A program made the translations under genes and the position numbers. A DNA stretch of 64,000 nt, from assembly GCF_001676725.1 (NCBI RefSeq), contig NZ_CP016172.1, forward strand, positions 1,054,001 to 1,118,000. The letters run 5' to 3'. How positions within the stretch are numbered: position 1 is the stretch's first letter; every line of letters starts with the position of its first letter. The notes below the pieces were generated by a model. The model was not told the origin of the DNA and did not search any database. It was given only the letters and a program-made list of their open reading frames with translations. Source of the DNA: Bordetella flabilis (GTDB lineage: Bacteria > Pseudomonadota > Gammaproteobacteria > Burkholderiales > Burkholderiaceae_B). Positions 54,701 through 63,199 of this stretch are shown in pieces.

Positions 54701-55675
54701 GAAGGCTTGCCGCAGCACCTTGGCGAGTTGCTTGGCCAGCGGCGCCAGCCGTTCGGGCAGGGCGAAGGCCTCCGGCGCGGGAGGCATGCGCACGCCTTGC
54801 AGCACTCGCAGGTCGAACATGCGGTGCACGATGCTGTTGAACGCATCGCTGATGAACTGGCCGACGCCCGCGTTGGGCGTCGGATTCACATAGCCCATCG
54901 CATGGCGGTTGATGTCCGGCCCCAGCGCGGACGCCCAGTCGGCGAAGCCCGGCACGGCCTGGCAGCCCGTCAGGACCACATAGACCGGCACGCGCGCGTC
55001 ATAGATGCGGGTGAGTTCGTCCAGGCGCTTGCGCAGGCCCTGGCCGGTTTCGTTCAGTTCGACGTCGGGGGTGTTGGCCAGCCACCCGGCATCGAAGGCC
55101 AGGATGAGGCCGTTCAGCGGCTCGCGCCGGCGCGTGCGCATCAGCCAATGCAGCAGGCGCCGCCAGTTGGCGGAATCGGGCGCCTGGTGCTCTTCGCCCA
55201 TGGCGTCGGTGGGATCCAGCACGATGCCATTGCGCAGCAGCCACCATTGCAGCACGGGCGGCTCGTCGCTGCGGCCCTGTACCGGGGCGGTGCCCGCCAC
55301 GCGGCGCAGCAGTTCGGCCCTGCCGGCGTCGCGGGGGCCGAGGATCATGTACCAGGGCAGCACATACAAAGGCGAACCGAAGCGCGACAGGCGCGACTGC
55401 CGGATCGCCGCCAGGCCCGCGCGCCAGTCCTTGTCCAGTCGCTCCGTGCTGACCGCGGTGCTGCCGACGGGACGCGCCAGCCGGCGCCGCAGCCGCCAGG
55501 CCAGCCACTGGCCGCGCAGCCACCACAGCAGCCACGCGCCCACCAGGATGCCGACGAACAGCAGCGCGGAACGCCACAAGGGCCAGTCCAGGTACAGCCC
55601 GAATATCCAGCAGCCGAGGGCCAGCAGCAGCAGGCCCAGCAACCACACAATCAGGTAAAGAAGTTTTTTGATCAT
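51758..55675 (-). CDS. tssM: type VI secretion protein TssM (IcmF) with C-terminal SPOR domain and degenerate Walker A
   Basis: A 1305-residue inner-membrane protein of the T6SS membrane complex. Two spans lie at residues 4-24 and 33-55 and a third near 385-408; the large periplasmic part should bind TssJ. Where TssM proteins usually have a GxxGxGKT loop, this one reads GPRDAGRAEL (113-122), without the Lys and Thr, so ATP binding is unlikely. After a Pro-rich linker (about 1190-1228) the last 76 residues form a SPOR domain (YAVQVGIFSHPEEVREALKK, then VEYRQIRVDGYTN), a fold that binds denuded septal peptidoglycan. This tail is not usual in TssM. It is the last gene of the operon. Confidence 0.9.
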   Translation of the reverse strand: MIKKLLYLIVWLLGLLLLALGCWIFGLYLDWPLWRSALLFVGILVGAWLLWWLRGQWLAWRLRRRLARPVGSTAVSTERLDKDWRAGLAAIRQSRLSRFGSPLYVLPWYMILGPRDAGRAELLRRVAGTAPVQGRSDEPPVLQWWLLRNGIVLDPTDAMGEEHQAPDSANWRRLLHWLMRTRRREPLNGLILAFDAGWLANTPDVELNETGQGLRKRLDELTRIYDARVPVYVVLTGCQAVPGFADWASALGPDINRHAMGYVNPTPNAGVGQFISDAFNSIVHRMFDLRVLQGVRMPPAPEAFALPERLAPLAKQLAKVLRQAFQTTPYAETPLMRGLFLTGQPPSSDRTQAAWFSPGLFHQALPGQRHAWQPMERWRHWRRLLRHAAVVAWLGACVGVGAFLVHSSRIASEQLRVAALSGYGAQDFSGPMSSDLHALQGERSAIHALMARPSWQQRWMPFQRRVNQVQQKLMYRFVHQFHHEVIAADLDPLLLTSLPQLARGNNDTLLAAWAQTLVRRINLIDGELAGQDIYAMPAPGTELPLLLSSAHQTLQDPMDALLLGNMYRDYLSWQDNHGLLRDEVTGLRQVLAGLKLTDRSIRWIYAWVDLQGNLKPVRLTDFWNIPDRPDFPMIPAALTPDGARSATGFLDELGRASGNTAEWTKRRREFQQHFQSAGLEAWYEFTDVFARVPDLLPDGTTRRAVMTSLLTPNDPYRRLMHLLKAVGERLPLASRPEWLVEAGRLHGLDELAGETQENGASTAMQKIGLVQRFGGDVIKQLPQGGSLDKGLASLRSDNAGLQLLQTYQQGVRDTIVPLQQGDGTAMKAAIEIWSFGHDPSVKNVPLVNARDALDALRKQQGTPGNRTQVVWDIAAGPMNFVLDYAARNAGCRLQQTWENTVLSAIQGVTDAELSNQLLYGDRGQVKAFLDGDIKYFVDRDSVRYEPRAAMDQKVPLNGQFYAFASMTQLRQVTLASQQLQSKRASDEAQALTQQQAELEKQITKLETTTGTVTLTTVPPQTNPDAHMLPESVTLSLQCASGAITLENLNFPNSAVFPWSMATCGDTTLRIRYSGFELSKQWSGAQGFVDFLRDYASGTRRYTPADFPDQKTLMTQANVQWLVVTYRQQGQAPLQAAFSEAARLGAQVTEIKGKLAALQPGTAPGSTMPAPAPAPAVPQRIVSYCMGPVNDVLPAVAPPPVPVPAAPPVRTPTPALSMKVSPPKPRAATGAYAVQVGIFSHPEEVREALKKNGYPVQESAITLKGVEYRQIRVDGYTNREAAEEASGKIGRLLKLQPEVIRLEGSK

Positions 55676-55703
55676 CGCGCAAGCAGCAGCGTAAGCATTT
55701 CAA

Positions 55704-56387
55704 TCAGGATCGTGCGGCGGCGGGGGCGGTGACCTGCGCCGCCTCCGTTGCAACGCGATAGTCCAGGAACAGGTACAGGCCCAGCAGCAGGCACAGCGGC
55801 AGCACGACCAGGATGAAGGTGGCCAGCGAAGGCGCCATGCCGCGCCGGTAGCGCGCCGTCCGGGGGCCGCGCCCGCCGGCCTGCGGAAACAGCGGCAGGC
55901 TGGGGTCCAGCGGCGCCATGCGGCGCTCCTCGGCGATGCGCTCGAGCACGGCCGCGCGGTATTGCGCCAGTTCGGCGGGCGGCCGGTGCGTATAGCGGCC
56001 GGCGAAGCCGGCCAGCAGGGCCAGCCCGTAGACCTCGCGCACCTCGATGGCGTCCTCGGGCAGCGCTTCCAGCTTCTCGAAGAACTCCGCGCCGGCGCGT
56101 GTGGTGGAGAAGTAATGGCGCTGCAAGGGCGACAGCCGCCAGGCCGGGCCGCCCGGCCATTCGCGCGACATGGCCAGTTCGTCTATCCAGGCCACCACGG
56201 CGAACAGGCTGGCCTGCGTCTCGGCGCTGGTATAGCCCTGCGCCTGCGCGCGCCCGACCGCCGCGTCCAGGGATGCCTTGAGCTGCGCCGCCACGGCGGC
56301 CGCGTCGGGGTTGGCCACCGCGCCCGTGCCGCCGATGTTGGCGCGGGCCAGCTCCATGGAGGAAATCCAGATATTGCTAAGCCGCAC
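55704..56387 (-). CDS. tssL: type VI secretion protein TssL (DotU), short form
   Basis: A 227-residue DotU-family protein: a cytoplasmic helical domain (SLFAVVAWIDELAMSREWPG, then FFEKLEAL and VYGLALLAGFAGRY) and one C-terminal membrane span at about 185-208. It ends shortly after the span, so it lacks the OmpA-like peptidoglycan-binding domain found in long TssL proteins. It forms the membrane complex with TssM and TssJ. It starts four bases after the tssK stop. Confidence 0.9.
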   Translation of the reverse strand: MRLSNIWISSMELARANIGGTGAVANPDAAAVAAQLKASLDAAVGRAQAQGYTSAETQASLFAVVAWIDELAMSREWPGGPAWRLSPLQRHYFSTTRAGAEFFEKLEALPEDAIEVREVYGLALLAGFAGRYTHRPPAELAQYRAAVLERIAEERRMAPLDPSLPLFPQAGGRGPRTARYRRGMAPSLATFILVVLPLCLLLGLYLFLDYRVATEAAQVTAPAAARS

Positions 56388-56391
56388 GGTT

Positions 56392-57786
56392 CTATCCTTT
56401 GATCACGATCAGTTCCAGCCGCAGGTCGCCCGGCGCATCCGGCAGGAACAGCGACAGCCGCCCGTCGCGCACCACGGCGTCCCAGTGGTCCGACAGGCTC
56501 TCGATACGGAAATAGGCGCTGCCCGCGCGACGCGGCATGCCCAGTGGCAGGGTCTGCAGGGGAATGACTTCGATGCCGGGCAGCGAGCGCGTCACCAGGG
56601 TTTCGATCTGGTCGGGCGTGCCCAGCTTCGCTTCCAGCGTCATGTTTTCGGACAGCGCCTTCGGGTCCAGGCCGCTGCGCGCCATCAGGTAGTAGCGGTG
56701 GCGAGGCCCGAAGAAGGCCGCCGGCATGTCCGCCCGATACAGGTTGCCCGAGGCGCCGTCCTGCTCGAAATGCACCAGCATTTCGGGGCCGATGGTGATC
56801 TCGTTCAACAGCCGGCGGATCAGGTCGATCACGCCGCCGAAGACGGGGCCGATATCGGTGTGCTTGTACGGCGCGACCAGTTGCTGGTTGTCGCGGGTTT
56901 CGCCCAGCAGGTCGCAGTATTCGGAGAAGGTGCTGAGCTCGCCGGCCAGCTGGCGCAACACGCCATAGACGGTCCATGGGTGGGTCTGCACGGCCTCGAC
57001 CAGATGCGTGATCTGCGGCCCGTAGCGGTTCAGCACCGACAGCGCCAGCACGGGGCCGAACTGCCCGTCCTCGCCGGAGCGGTTGGCCACCGGCTGCTTG
57101 AAGACTTCCAGCTGGCGCGCGCGGCCGATGACTTCGTCGCGCAGTTCCATCAGCATGTGCTGCAGGGGCGTCGAGGCCGCCAGGTTCAGGCAGGGCGGCA
57201 CGAAGCGCGGCACCAGGCGCACGACCTCGCCGTCCTGCTCCAGGCGCGCCACCGGCATGACGTCGTAGTCGCCCAGGCTGGCCAGTTCCTCTTCCCAGAA
57301 CAGCCGTAGCACATAGCTCATCAGCGTGACGCGGCCCGGCGGTCCGCTGGCGTAGCGGTCGGCCACCTGCTGCGGATCGGCCGGGACCACCAGGCGCGCA
57401 TCGGCCTGCGCGGCGTCGTCCAGGTTCTCGTACTTCTGCACATTGACCTGGTCCTCGACGTGGCGGCGCAGGCCCACATACAGCGTGCGGGCGCCTTGCG
57501 AGAAATCGGCCAGTTCGAAGCGGCGCGACTCGATGCGGGCGTTGCCCGGCACTTCGGCCAGGGTGCCGTCGGGCCAGCGCAGCGCCAGGTGGTCCACCAC
57601 GACCTGGCGCGCGGCCAGGGCGGTTTCGTTGATCTGCAGCGCGCCGAAACCCCAGCACCATGGCGTGGTCAGTTCGACGTGGCGCGCCAGCAGGCGTTCC
57701 GTCCAGGCGTCCTGGTATTGGAAATGATGCGGCTGCAGGAACAGGCCCTGGTGCCAGAACAGCGGTTGTTTCAGGTAAGTGCTCAT
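56392..57786 (-). CDS. tssK: type VI secretion baseplate protein TssK
   Basis: A 464-residue TssK. The N-terminus KQPLFWHQGLFLQPHHFQYQ is the family hallmark. TssK joins the baseplate to the membrane complex through TssL and TssM. The gene lies between tssJ (16 bases upstream) and tssL (four bases downstream) on the minus strand. Confidence 0.93.
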   Translation of the reverse strand: MSTYLKQPLFWHQGLFLQPHHFQYQDAWTERLLARHVELTTPWCWGFGALQINETALAARQVVVDHLALRWPDGTLAEVPGNARIESRRFELADFSQGARTLYVGLRRHVEDQVNVQKYENLDDAAQADARLVVPADPQQVADRYASGPPGRVTLMSYVLRLFWEEELASLGDYDVMPVARLEQDGEVVRLVPRFVPPCLNLAASTPLQHMLMELRDEVIGRARQLEVFKQPVANRSGEDGQFGPVLALSVLNRYGPQITHLVEAVQTHPWTVYGVLRQLAGELSTFSEYCDLLGETRDNQQLVAPYKHTDIGPVFGGVIDLIRRLLNEITIGPEMLVHFEQDGASGNLYRADMPAAFFGPRHRYYLMARSGLDPKALSENMTLEAKLGTPDQIETLVTRSLPGIEVIPLQTLPLGMPRRAGSAYFRIESLSDHWDAVVRDGRLSLFLPDAPGDLRLELIVIKG

Positions 57787-57802
57787 GCTTGGGGAAACCG
57801 GT

Positions 57803-58474
57803 TCATTGTTTGGCGGGCGCCGCCGGGCTCGACTGCGGCAGCGGCGTCGAGACCAGGCCGCCCTTGGGACGGACCGGCTCGACGGGCGGGGTACGGGTGC
57901 CGGGCGCTTCCTGGATACCGTCCGCGCCCAGGCGCAGGTCGATCTTCAGCGGTTCCGGCGAGGCGTTGCGGGTCTTGACCACGATGCCGCTGGAATCGAC
58001 TTCCACGCCGATCTGGTAGAGGCGCGCGCTGCGGATGGGATCCAGGTGGTAGTAGCCCGTGACCAGGCCCACGTACTTGGCCTTTTCGACACGGGGCAGC
58101 GTGACGGTGCGGTTTTCGCCGGGCGATACGAAGATGCGGTCCAGCGACAGCAGACCCTGCGGGGGGCTGTCGGCCAGCAGCAGGGCCGACATCCGGGCGG
58201 AGTTGGCGGCGTACGGCGCGAACACGCTGGGGTCTTCCATCTGCACCACGGTCAGGGCCAGCGTGTGCGGCTGTCCCGTCGACTGGTTCAACTGCGGATC
58301 GGCGGTGATGGCGACCTGCACGCCGTCGGCGGCATAGGTCCATTTCATGGCCTTCAGCGCATCGGTTTCGGAATTGCCGCCCATCATGCTGTTCAGGGAA
58401 CTGCACGAAGACAGCGCGACGCCGCACAGCATGGCGGGCAGCAGGCGCGGGATCAGGGTGCGGAAGAAATGCAT
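57803..58474 (-). CDS. tssJ: type VI secretion lipoprotein TssJ
   Basis: A 223-residue lipoprotein with lipobox VALSSCSS (Cys24) and a TssJ beta-sandwich over residues 45-185 (VAITADPQLNQSTGQPHTLA, then ALTVVQMEDPSVF). The tail of about 35 residues is Pro-rich and longer than usual. It anchors the membrane complex in the outer membrane by binding TssM. I chose ATG 58474; an ATG at 58483 lies too close to the GAGG ribosome-binding site. Confidence 0.88.
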   Translation of the reverse strand: MHFFRTLIPRLLPAMLCGVALSSCSSLNSMMGGNSETDALKAMKWTYAADGVQVAITADPQLNQSTGQPHTLALTVVQMEDPSVFAPYAANSARMSALLLADSPPQGLLSLDRIFVSPGENRTVTLPRVEKAKYVGLVTGYYHLDPIRSARLYQIGVEVDSSGIVVKTRNASPEPLKIDLRLGADGIQEAPGTRTPPVEPVRPKGGLVSTPLPQSSPAAPAKQ

Positions 58475-58485
58475 GGGGACCATCC

Positions 58486-58890
58486 TCAACTGAGAAACAT
58501 CACGACGACCTGGCTGGGCGAAGCGGACAGGCCGATGGTGTTGTTGGTGTTCTGCGTGGTCATGGACGTCAGCCCGACCGCCGGCGGGCCGGCCACCATG
58601 ACGGTGACGCTGCCGGTGACGAAGGCCGCTTCGCCCATGATCTCGCCGCAGGCCACGCCGCCGCCGGCGGTGCCGCCCTGGTCGCCGTTGCTGAGCTGGA
58701 TGATGGACGCCTGGTTCAGGGCCGGCATGCCGCAGATCAGCACGGTTTCGGCGATGGTGCCGGGGTTCGCCATGTCGCTGGTGGCGATATTCGGATAGGG
58801 CACCGGAATGGGCGAAGGCGCGGCCGGTGTCAGGCACACGTCGGGGACAGTGGCGACGGCCATCGCGCCGCCGGTATTCAGCAGGAACAT
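58486..58890 (-). CDS. PAAR-like protein, DUF4150
   Basis: A 134-residue DUF4150 protein: VCLTPAAPSPIPVPYPNIA near the start and GEIMGEAAFVTGSVTVMVAG in the second half are typical. Such proteins are thought to form the sharp tip on VgrG in T6SS. There is no C-terminal toxin extension, so an effector would have to be bound separately. The start ATG 58890 has GGGAG upstream. It lies between the DUF3540 gene and tssJ. Confidence 0.87.
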   Translation of the reverse strand: MFLLNTGGAMAVATVPDVCLTPAAPSPIPVPYPNIATSDMANPGTIAETVLICGMPALNQASIIQLSNGDQGGTAGGGVACGEIMGEAAFVTGSVTVMVAGPPAVGLTSMTTQNTNNTIGLSASPSQVVVMFLS

Positions 58891-58903
58891 GGTGGGCTCC
58901 CTT

Positions 58904-59590
58904 TCATCCGATCTGCACGGTGCCGGCGTCGACCGCCACGCGGTCGCGCGCCTTGAGGTCGGCGCTGCCGGCCTGCACGGACCAGTCGTCCGCCACGCTC
59001 TGGCGCAACGACCCCGCGCTCACGTCCTCGTGTCCCGCGATGCGCCGTATGCTTTCGGCGGCATGGGTTTCGCTGTGCGTGGCGATGTCCATGCGCGTTC
59101 CGCTGACGTCGGTGCGGGTGTCCCAGCGGCTGTGCAGGGCTTGTCCCGCCACGCGCAGGTGGTCGCAGGAGACCTCGGCCTGCGTGAAGGTGGCGCTGGC
59201 CTGCTGCGCCGACAGCGACAGCGCCGCGCCGGCGTCCAGCGCCACGCCCTGCGCCGCCTGCAATTCCAGCGTGCCTTGGGGCAGGCTCAGCCGCAGGCTG
59301 CCGGGCAGCTCGATGTGGGCGACCGCTTCGGGCGTGCCGCGTTCGAGCACGGTCAGGATGTAGCCTTGCCCGCCTGCCAGGCTGAGCAGGGCCAGGTCGC
59401 CGACTTCCGGCTGCAGCAGGCAGCCGGCGGCCGGGCTGACCCAGGATGCGCCTTCGTCGGTCAGGGCGGCGTAGCGCTGGCCGTCGCGCATGACGAGCCT
59501 GGCGTGGTAGAGGCGGGCGCCCGGAACGGCGGCGGCCGGTCCCGTATCGGGGCCGGGGTCGGATCGAAGCGCAGAGGTGGGACGGTTCAT
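58904..59590 (-). CDS. DUF3540 domain protein, T6SS-associated
   Basis: A 228-residue protein of the DUF3540 family, a frequent neighbour of DUF2169, pentapeptide and DUF4150 genes in T6SS loci. The middle has repeated short beta-strand segments (LRLSLPQGTLELQAAQGVAL), resembling a beta-helix or needle. Its role may be in tip assembly or effector loading; this is not established. The start ATG 59590 lies 19 bases after the stop of the pentapeptide gene; the longer frame to 59698 overlaps that gene. Confidence 0.82.
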   Translation of the reverse strand: MNRPTSALRSDPGPDTGPAAAVPGARLYHARLVMRDGQRYAALTDEGASWVSPAAGCLLQPEVGDLALLSLAGGQGYILTVLERGTPEAVAHIELPGSLRLSLPQGTLELQAAQGVALDAGAALSLSAQQASATFTQAEVSCDHLRVAGQALHSRWDTRTDVSGTRMDIATHSETHAAESIRRIAGHEDVSAGSLRQSVADDWSVQAGSADLKARDRVAVDAGTVQIG

Positions 59591-59609
59591 GGCAAGTCCG
59601 ATCACAGGG

Positions 59610-60560
59610 TTAGACAGGAGGCCGCCACAGTTCGGCGGCACGGAGTTCGGGGTCGTCGTAGCGCACGTTTTCCAGCACGGTTTCCCGCCACGAGGCATCC
59701 GGCAGTTCGACGGCGTGCAGGCGTGCGCCGGTCATGTCGGCACGCGCGAAGTCGGCGTGCGCGGCGCGCAGGTGGGAAAGGTCGGCGTCGACCAGCTTGG
59801 TGGCGCCGAAGGATATCCCAACCGAACTGGCGGCGTAGAAGCGCGCGCCCTGCAGCGAGGCGCGGGCGAAGCTGGCGCGGTCCAGCCGGGCCTCGTCGAA
59901 GATGGCGCCATCGAGCACCGCGCCGTCGAAGCGGGCGTTCTGCAGCACCGCGCTGTAGAACGAAACGCTGGGCGCGGTCACGCCGCTGAAGTCGGCCTCC
60001 GGCGCGTGGGCCCGGTTGAAGGAGCACTGCGCCAGGACGGCGCCGGCCAGCGAGGTGCCGGCCAGCCTGGTGTCGGGCAGATGGGATTGCTGCCAGGCCG
60101 CGCCGGACAGGTCCAGGCCCGATAGATCGCATTGCGACAGCCAGGTCTTGTCCAGCTTGGCGGTCTTCAGCCGGGCGCCCGGGAAGGCGGTGTTCGTCGC
60201 GGCCAGCCGGGTCAGCCGGGCCAGGTGGAAATCGCCATCCTGCCAGACGCAGTCCTTCATCCAGACCTTGGTCAGGTTGGCCTCGCGCATCGACACGGCG
60301 TTGCCGTGGCAGGCGGTGAAGGACGCGCCTTCCAGCACGGCGCCCTTCATGCTGACGTCGTCCAGGCGGCAGCGCGCCCAGATGGTCCGGCTCAGGTCGG
60401 CGCCTTCCAGTTGCGCCCCGCGGGCGTCCAGGTTGGCCAGCCGCAGGCCCGACAGGTCGGCATGGCGCAGGTCGGCGCCGGCCAGCGCGTCCGCCGGCAC
60501 GGAATCGCCGGCGCGCAGCGCTTGCACCAGCGGGTGGACGTTCTGCGCGGCGTCACTCAC
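59610..60560 (-). CDS. pentapeptide repeat protein, T6SS-associated
   Basis: A 316-residue protein made mostly of pentapeptide repeats of the A(D/N)LxX type (ADLRHADLSGLRLANLDARG and on), which should fold as a quadrilateral beta-helix of about 50 to 55 coils-worth of repeats over residues 25-300. The role in T6SS is unknown: adaptor, scaffold or an effector part. It overlaps the end of the DUF2169-pentapeptide gene by eight bases, suggesting translational coupling. Confidence 0.85.
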   Translation of the reverse strand: MSDAAQNVHPLVQALRAGDSVPADALAGADLRHADLSGLRLANLDARGAQLEGADLSRTIWARCRLDDVSMKGAVLEGASFTACHGNAVSMREANLTKVWMKDCVWQDGDFHLARLTRLAATNTAFPGARLKTAKLDKTWLSQCDLSGLDLSGAAWQQSHLPDTRLAGTSLAGAVLAQCSFNRAHAPEADFSGVTAPSVSFYSAVLQNARFDGAVLDGAIFDEARLDRASFARASLQGARFYAASSVGISFGATKLVDADLSHLRAAHADFARADMTGARLHAVELPDASWRETVLENVRYDDPELRAAELWRPPV

Positions 60561-63195
60561 GAGCGTAGTCCTCCAGCAGCCGGCAGCGGGTCAGCAGCGC
60601 CTGCTCCAGTTGCAGCCCCTGCACCGTGGCTGTGCGGGTGTCGGCGGCGTGCAGGTTGGCGCCCGTCAGGTCGACATCGTGCAGCACCACCTCGTTCATG
60701 CGCGCCTTCATCAGGTTCGCGCCGCGCCAGCTGGCCTGCTCGATGCGGCCGCCGCTGAACTGGCAGTCGCGCGCCACCAGGTGCCAGGCGTCGGTGCCCG
60801 ACAGGTCGCAATTCTTGATGAAACCGCGGTCCATATGCGTTTCGCGCAGCTTGGCGCGGCCCAGGTCGGTATCCTGCAGGACGGCCTTGTCCAGATCCGC
60901 GCGGTTCAGGATCGCCTGGCGCAGGTCGGTGCCCTTGAGCGTGCGCAGCCGCGCCATGCGCGCGCCTTCGAAGCGCGCCCCGGCGGCCTGGCAGGTCATC
61001 AGGGTGGCGCCCTGCAGGACGGCGCCGTCCAGGCTGGCGTCCTGCAGCGTGCATTTATCGAACATGGCCTTGTCGAACCGGGCCTGCGCGGCATCCGCCG
61101 CCGCGAAGCGGCAGTCCTTGAAGCGCGCGTCGCAGGCCTGCGCCTCGCGCAGCACGGCGTGCTCGAAATCGCAGGCCTTCAACTGCGCGGTGGTCCAGCG
61201 GCTGCCGGTCAGATCGGCCTGGGCGAACACCGTCTTTTCCAGGCGCGCCTCGGAGAAATCCGCGGCGGGCATGGCGGCCTTGGCGGCCTGGCAGCCGGCC
61301 AGCCGGGCGCGCACGAAGCGGGCCTTGCCCAGGCGGGCGTCGCTGAAGTCGCAGTCTTCGACCTGGCATTCGGTGAAGTTCGCGCCGTCCAGGTTCGCCC
61401 CGCGCAGCACGCAGGCGCGCAGCACGGACCGGGACAGGTCCAGGCCGCTCAAGTCGGCGCCGGACAGGTCCAGTCCCTGCAGTTCGCACCATCCGCCCGG
61501 GGTGCCGGCCGCATGGCGGGCCAGCAAGGCGTCGCGATCGAGCGGCGTGCGCGGGCCCGGCGGCAGGGTGCCATCGGGCAGCGGACGCGGCGCCGGTTCC
61601 TGTCCCTGCGCGCGCAATTGCTCGGCCTGCCTGGAAATCTCTTCCGCCTTGGCCTGCACGCCGGCCATCTTGGCCTCGAAGGCCTGGTAGCGCTTCATCA
61701 GCTCGGCTTTCTTTTCGGGAGGCAGTTTCAGGTTGGCGATCAGGTCCGCCGGGTTCTGCGACATGGGCGGCTGCGCCTTCGCACGGGCGACCGCCGCATC
61801 GTAGTCGGACCCGTATTTCTTCCATTCGGCCCGCACTTCGGCTTCGGCCTTGGCCAGGGCATCGGCGACGTACTGTTGGACGGCGGCCTTGAAGGCGACG
61901 GGGTCCTTCGGCCACACAGGGAGGGGAACGGCGCTGCCGGCCGGCGCGCCGCCGGCCTGCGCCAGGCGGGTGGACAAGGGGGTGAAGCCGTAGGCCTGCA
62001 TGGCCTGGTCGGCCTCCGCAATGGCCGCCGCGCGCGTGTCGGCGATGGTCTTGGCGACGGCGGCCTTGTGCGCGGCGCCGGCCTGGGCGGCCGCCGCCAT
62101 GGCGGCCTCGATCCTGGCCGATTGCGCCGCGGCGTCCGGCACCGGCGTCACGGGCTGTGCCGGCTGCGCCTGCTGTTCGCGCGCCTCGTCGGCTTGCCGC
62201 CACACGGCGGCCCAGTGTTCGGTGGACTGCGCCGGCTCGACCAGGGTCTCCGTGAACACGGCCACGCCCAGCATGTCTTCGGCATCCTCGCGCCGCACGG
62301 CCGCCTCTCCGCGGTACATAACGAGCACGCGCCCCTGGTTCGGGAACAGCCACACCGTATCCAGGTCCAGCGGCAGTTCGGCGCGCCGTTCCGGCGCGGC
62401 CTCGCCGCGCACCAGCACGCGCGGCCGCAGGCCGGGCAGCGTGCCGCGCAGCACCGGCTGCTGCGGATGCATGTTCTCGGCGAACCAGGCTTCATCGCCG
62501 CGCCAATAGCCTTCCCGGCACTGGTCCTGTTCGAAGCGGTCGAACCAGCGCGGGTCGGTGTCGTCCGGCAGCCAGGGCAGGCGATCGCGCTGCCAGCGCT
62601 TGTCCAGCGTGCCGAGCCAGCGCGCCTGGTCCGGGCTGCCCTGGGGCAGGGGGCCGAGCAGGGCGGGCGCGGGCGTATCGGAGGGCCGCAGCACCGGCGC
62701 CTCGGGCCGTTCCACGTTGGGCAGCGCCACCCCATCGGCGCGATCGGGGTCGGCGCAATAGCCCTTGCCCAGCGGGTTGCGGGCGTAGCCCTTGCCGCCG
62801 TAGGCGCGTGCCGGCCCGATGGGCATGCGCGCGTAAGGCTGCGGCGCGCTGGCCTGCCAGCCGGTCAGGCCGCGCGTCCAGTAGCGATCGCCCAGCACCA
62901 GGATGGATTTCTGCAGCGTCCCGACGCCGGCGCGCACGGTCAGGCCCGTCACCTGGCTGCCGGCGGGCGCGCAGGCATCGCCGGCCACGCCGTAGCCGCC
63001 GCGCGATTTCTTCTGCGCCAGGTCGAAGGGGTCGTCGGCGAACTGCGCGGCCAGCCAGGCCCAGGCGTCCTGTTCGGACAACCGCGTGCCGTCGGCATTG
63101 CAGCAGTACGCCACCGTTACGGTCAGGGACGGCTGGCCGCCGCGGGACTGGCGTCCCAGCAGCAGCATCGCGTCGGCGGGTTTGTGGATGCGCAT
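60553..63195 (-). CDS. DUF2169 protein with C-terminal pentapeptide repeats, T6SS adaptor candidate
   Basis: An 880-residue protein in three parts. Residues 1-330 are DUF2169 (SILVLGDRYWTRGLTGWQAS, then PYARMPIGPARAYGGKGYAR), a domain found with VgrG and PAAR genes and proposed as a T6SS adaptor/chaperone. Residues about 340-560 are Ala-, Gln- and Glu-rich and likely helical or coiled coil. Residues about 570-880 are pentapeptide repeats (LDLSGADLSGLDLSRSVLRA). It starts four bases after the VgrG-like stop and overlaps the second pentapeptide gene. Confidence 0.87.
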   Translation of the reverse strand: MRIHKPADAMLLLGRQSRGGQPSLTVTVAYCCNADGTRLSEQDAWAWLAAQFADDPFDLAQKKSRGGYGVAGDACAPAGSQVTGLTVRAGVGTLQKSILVLGDRYWTRGLTGWQASAPQPYARMPIGPARAYGGKGYARNPLGKGYCADPDRADGVALPNVERPEAPVLRPSDTPAPALLGPLPQGSPDQARWLGTLDKRWQRDRLPWLPDDTDPRWFDRFEQDQCREGYWRGDEAWFAENMHPQQPVLRGTLPGLRPRVLVRGEAAPERRAELPLDLDTVWLFPNQGRVLVMYRGEAAVRREDAEDMLGVAVFTETLVEPAQSTEHWAAVWRQADEAREQQAQPAQPVTPVPDAAAQSARIEAAMAAAAQAGAAHKAAVAKTIADTRAAAIAEADQAMQAYGFTPLSTRLAQAGGAPAGSAVPLPVWPKDPVAFKAAVQQYVADALAKAEAEVRAEWKKYGSDYDAAVARAKAQPPMSQNPADLIANLKLPPEKKAELMKRYQAFEAKMAGVQAKAEEISRQAEQLRAQGQEPAPRPLPDGTLPPGPRTPLDRDALLARHAAGTPGGWCELQGLDLSGADLSGLDLSRSVLRACVLRGANLDGANFTECQVEDCDFSDARLGKARFVRARLAGCQAAKAAMPAADFSEARLEKTVFAQADLTGSRWTTAQLKACDFEHAVLREAQACDARFKDCRFAAADAAQARFDKAMFDKCTLQDASLDGAVLQGATLMTCQAAGARFEGARMARLRTLKGTDLRQAILNRADLDKAVLQDTDLGRAKLRETHMDRGFIKNCDLSGTDAWHLVARDCQFSGGRIEQASWRGANLMKARMNEVVLHDVDLTGANLHAADTRTATVQGLQLEQALLTRCRLLEDYARE

Positions 63196-63199
63196 CGTC

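Noticed and set aside
52565..55732. Very long open frame (over 1000 codons) antisense to tssM
   Set aside because: A GC-rich shadow: low-complexity Arg/Gly/Ala/His composition and no domain, whereas the opposite strand encodes a clear TssM.
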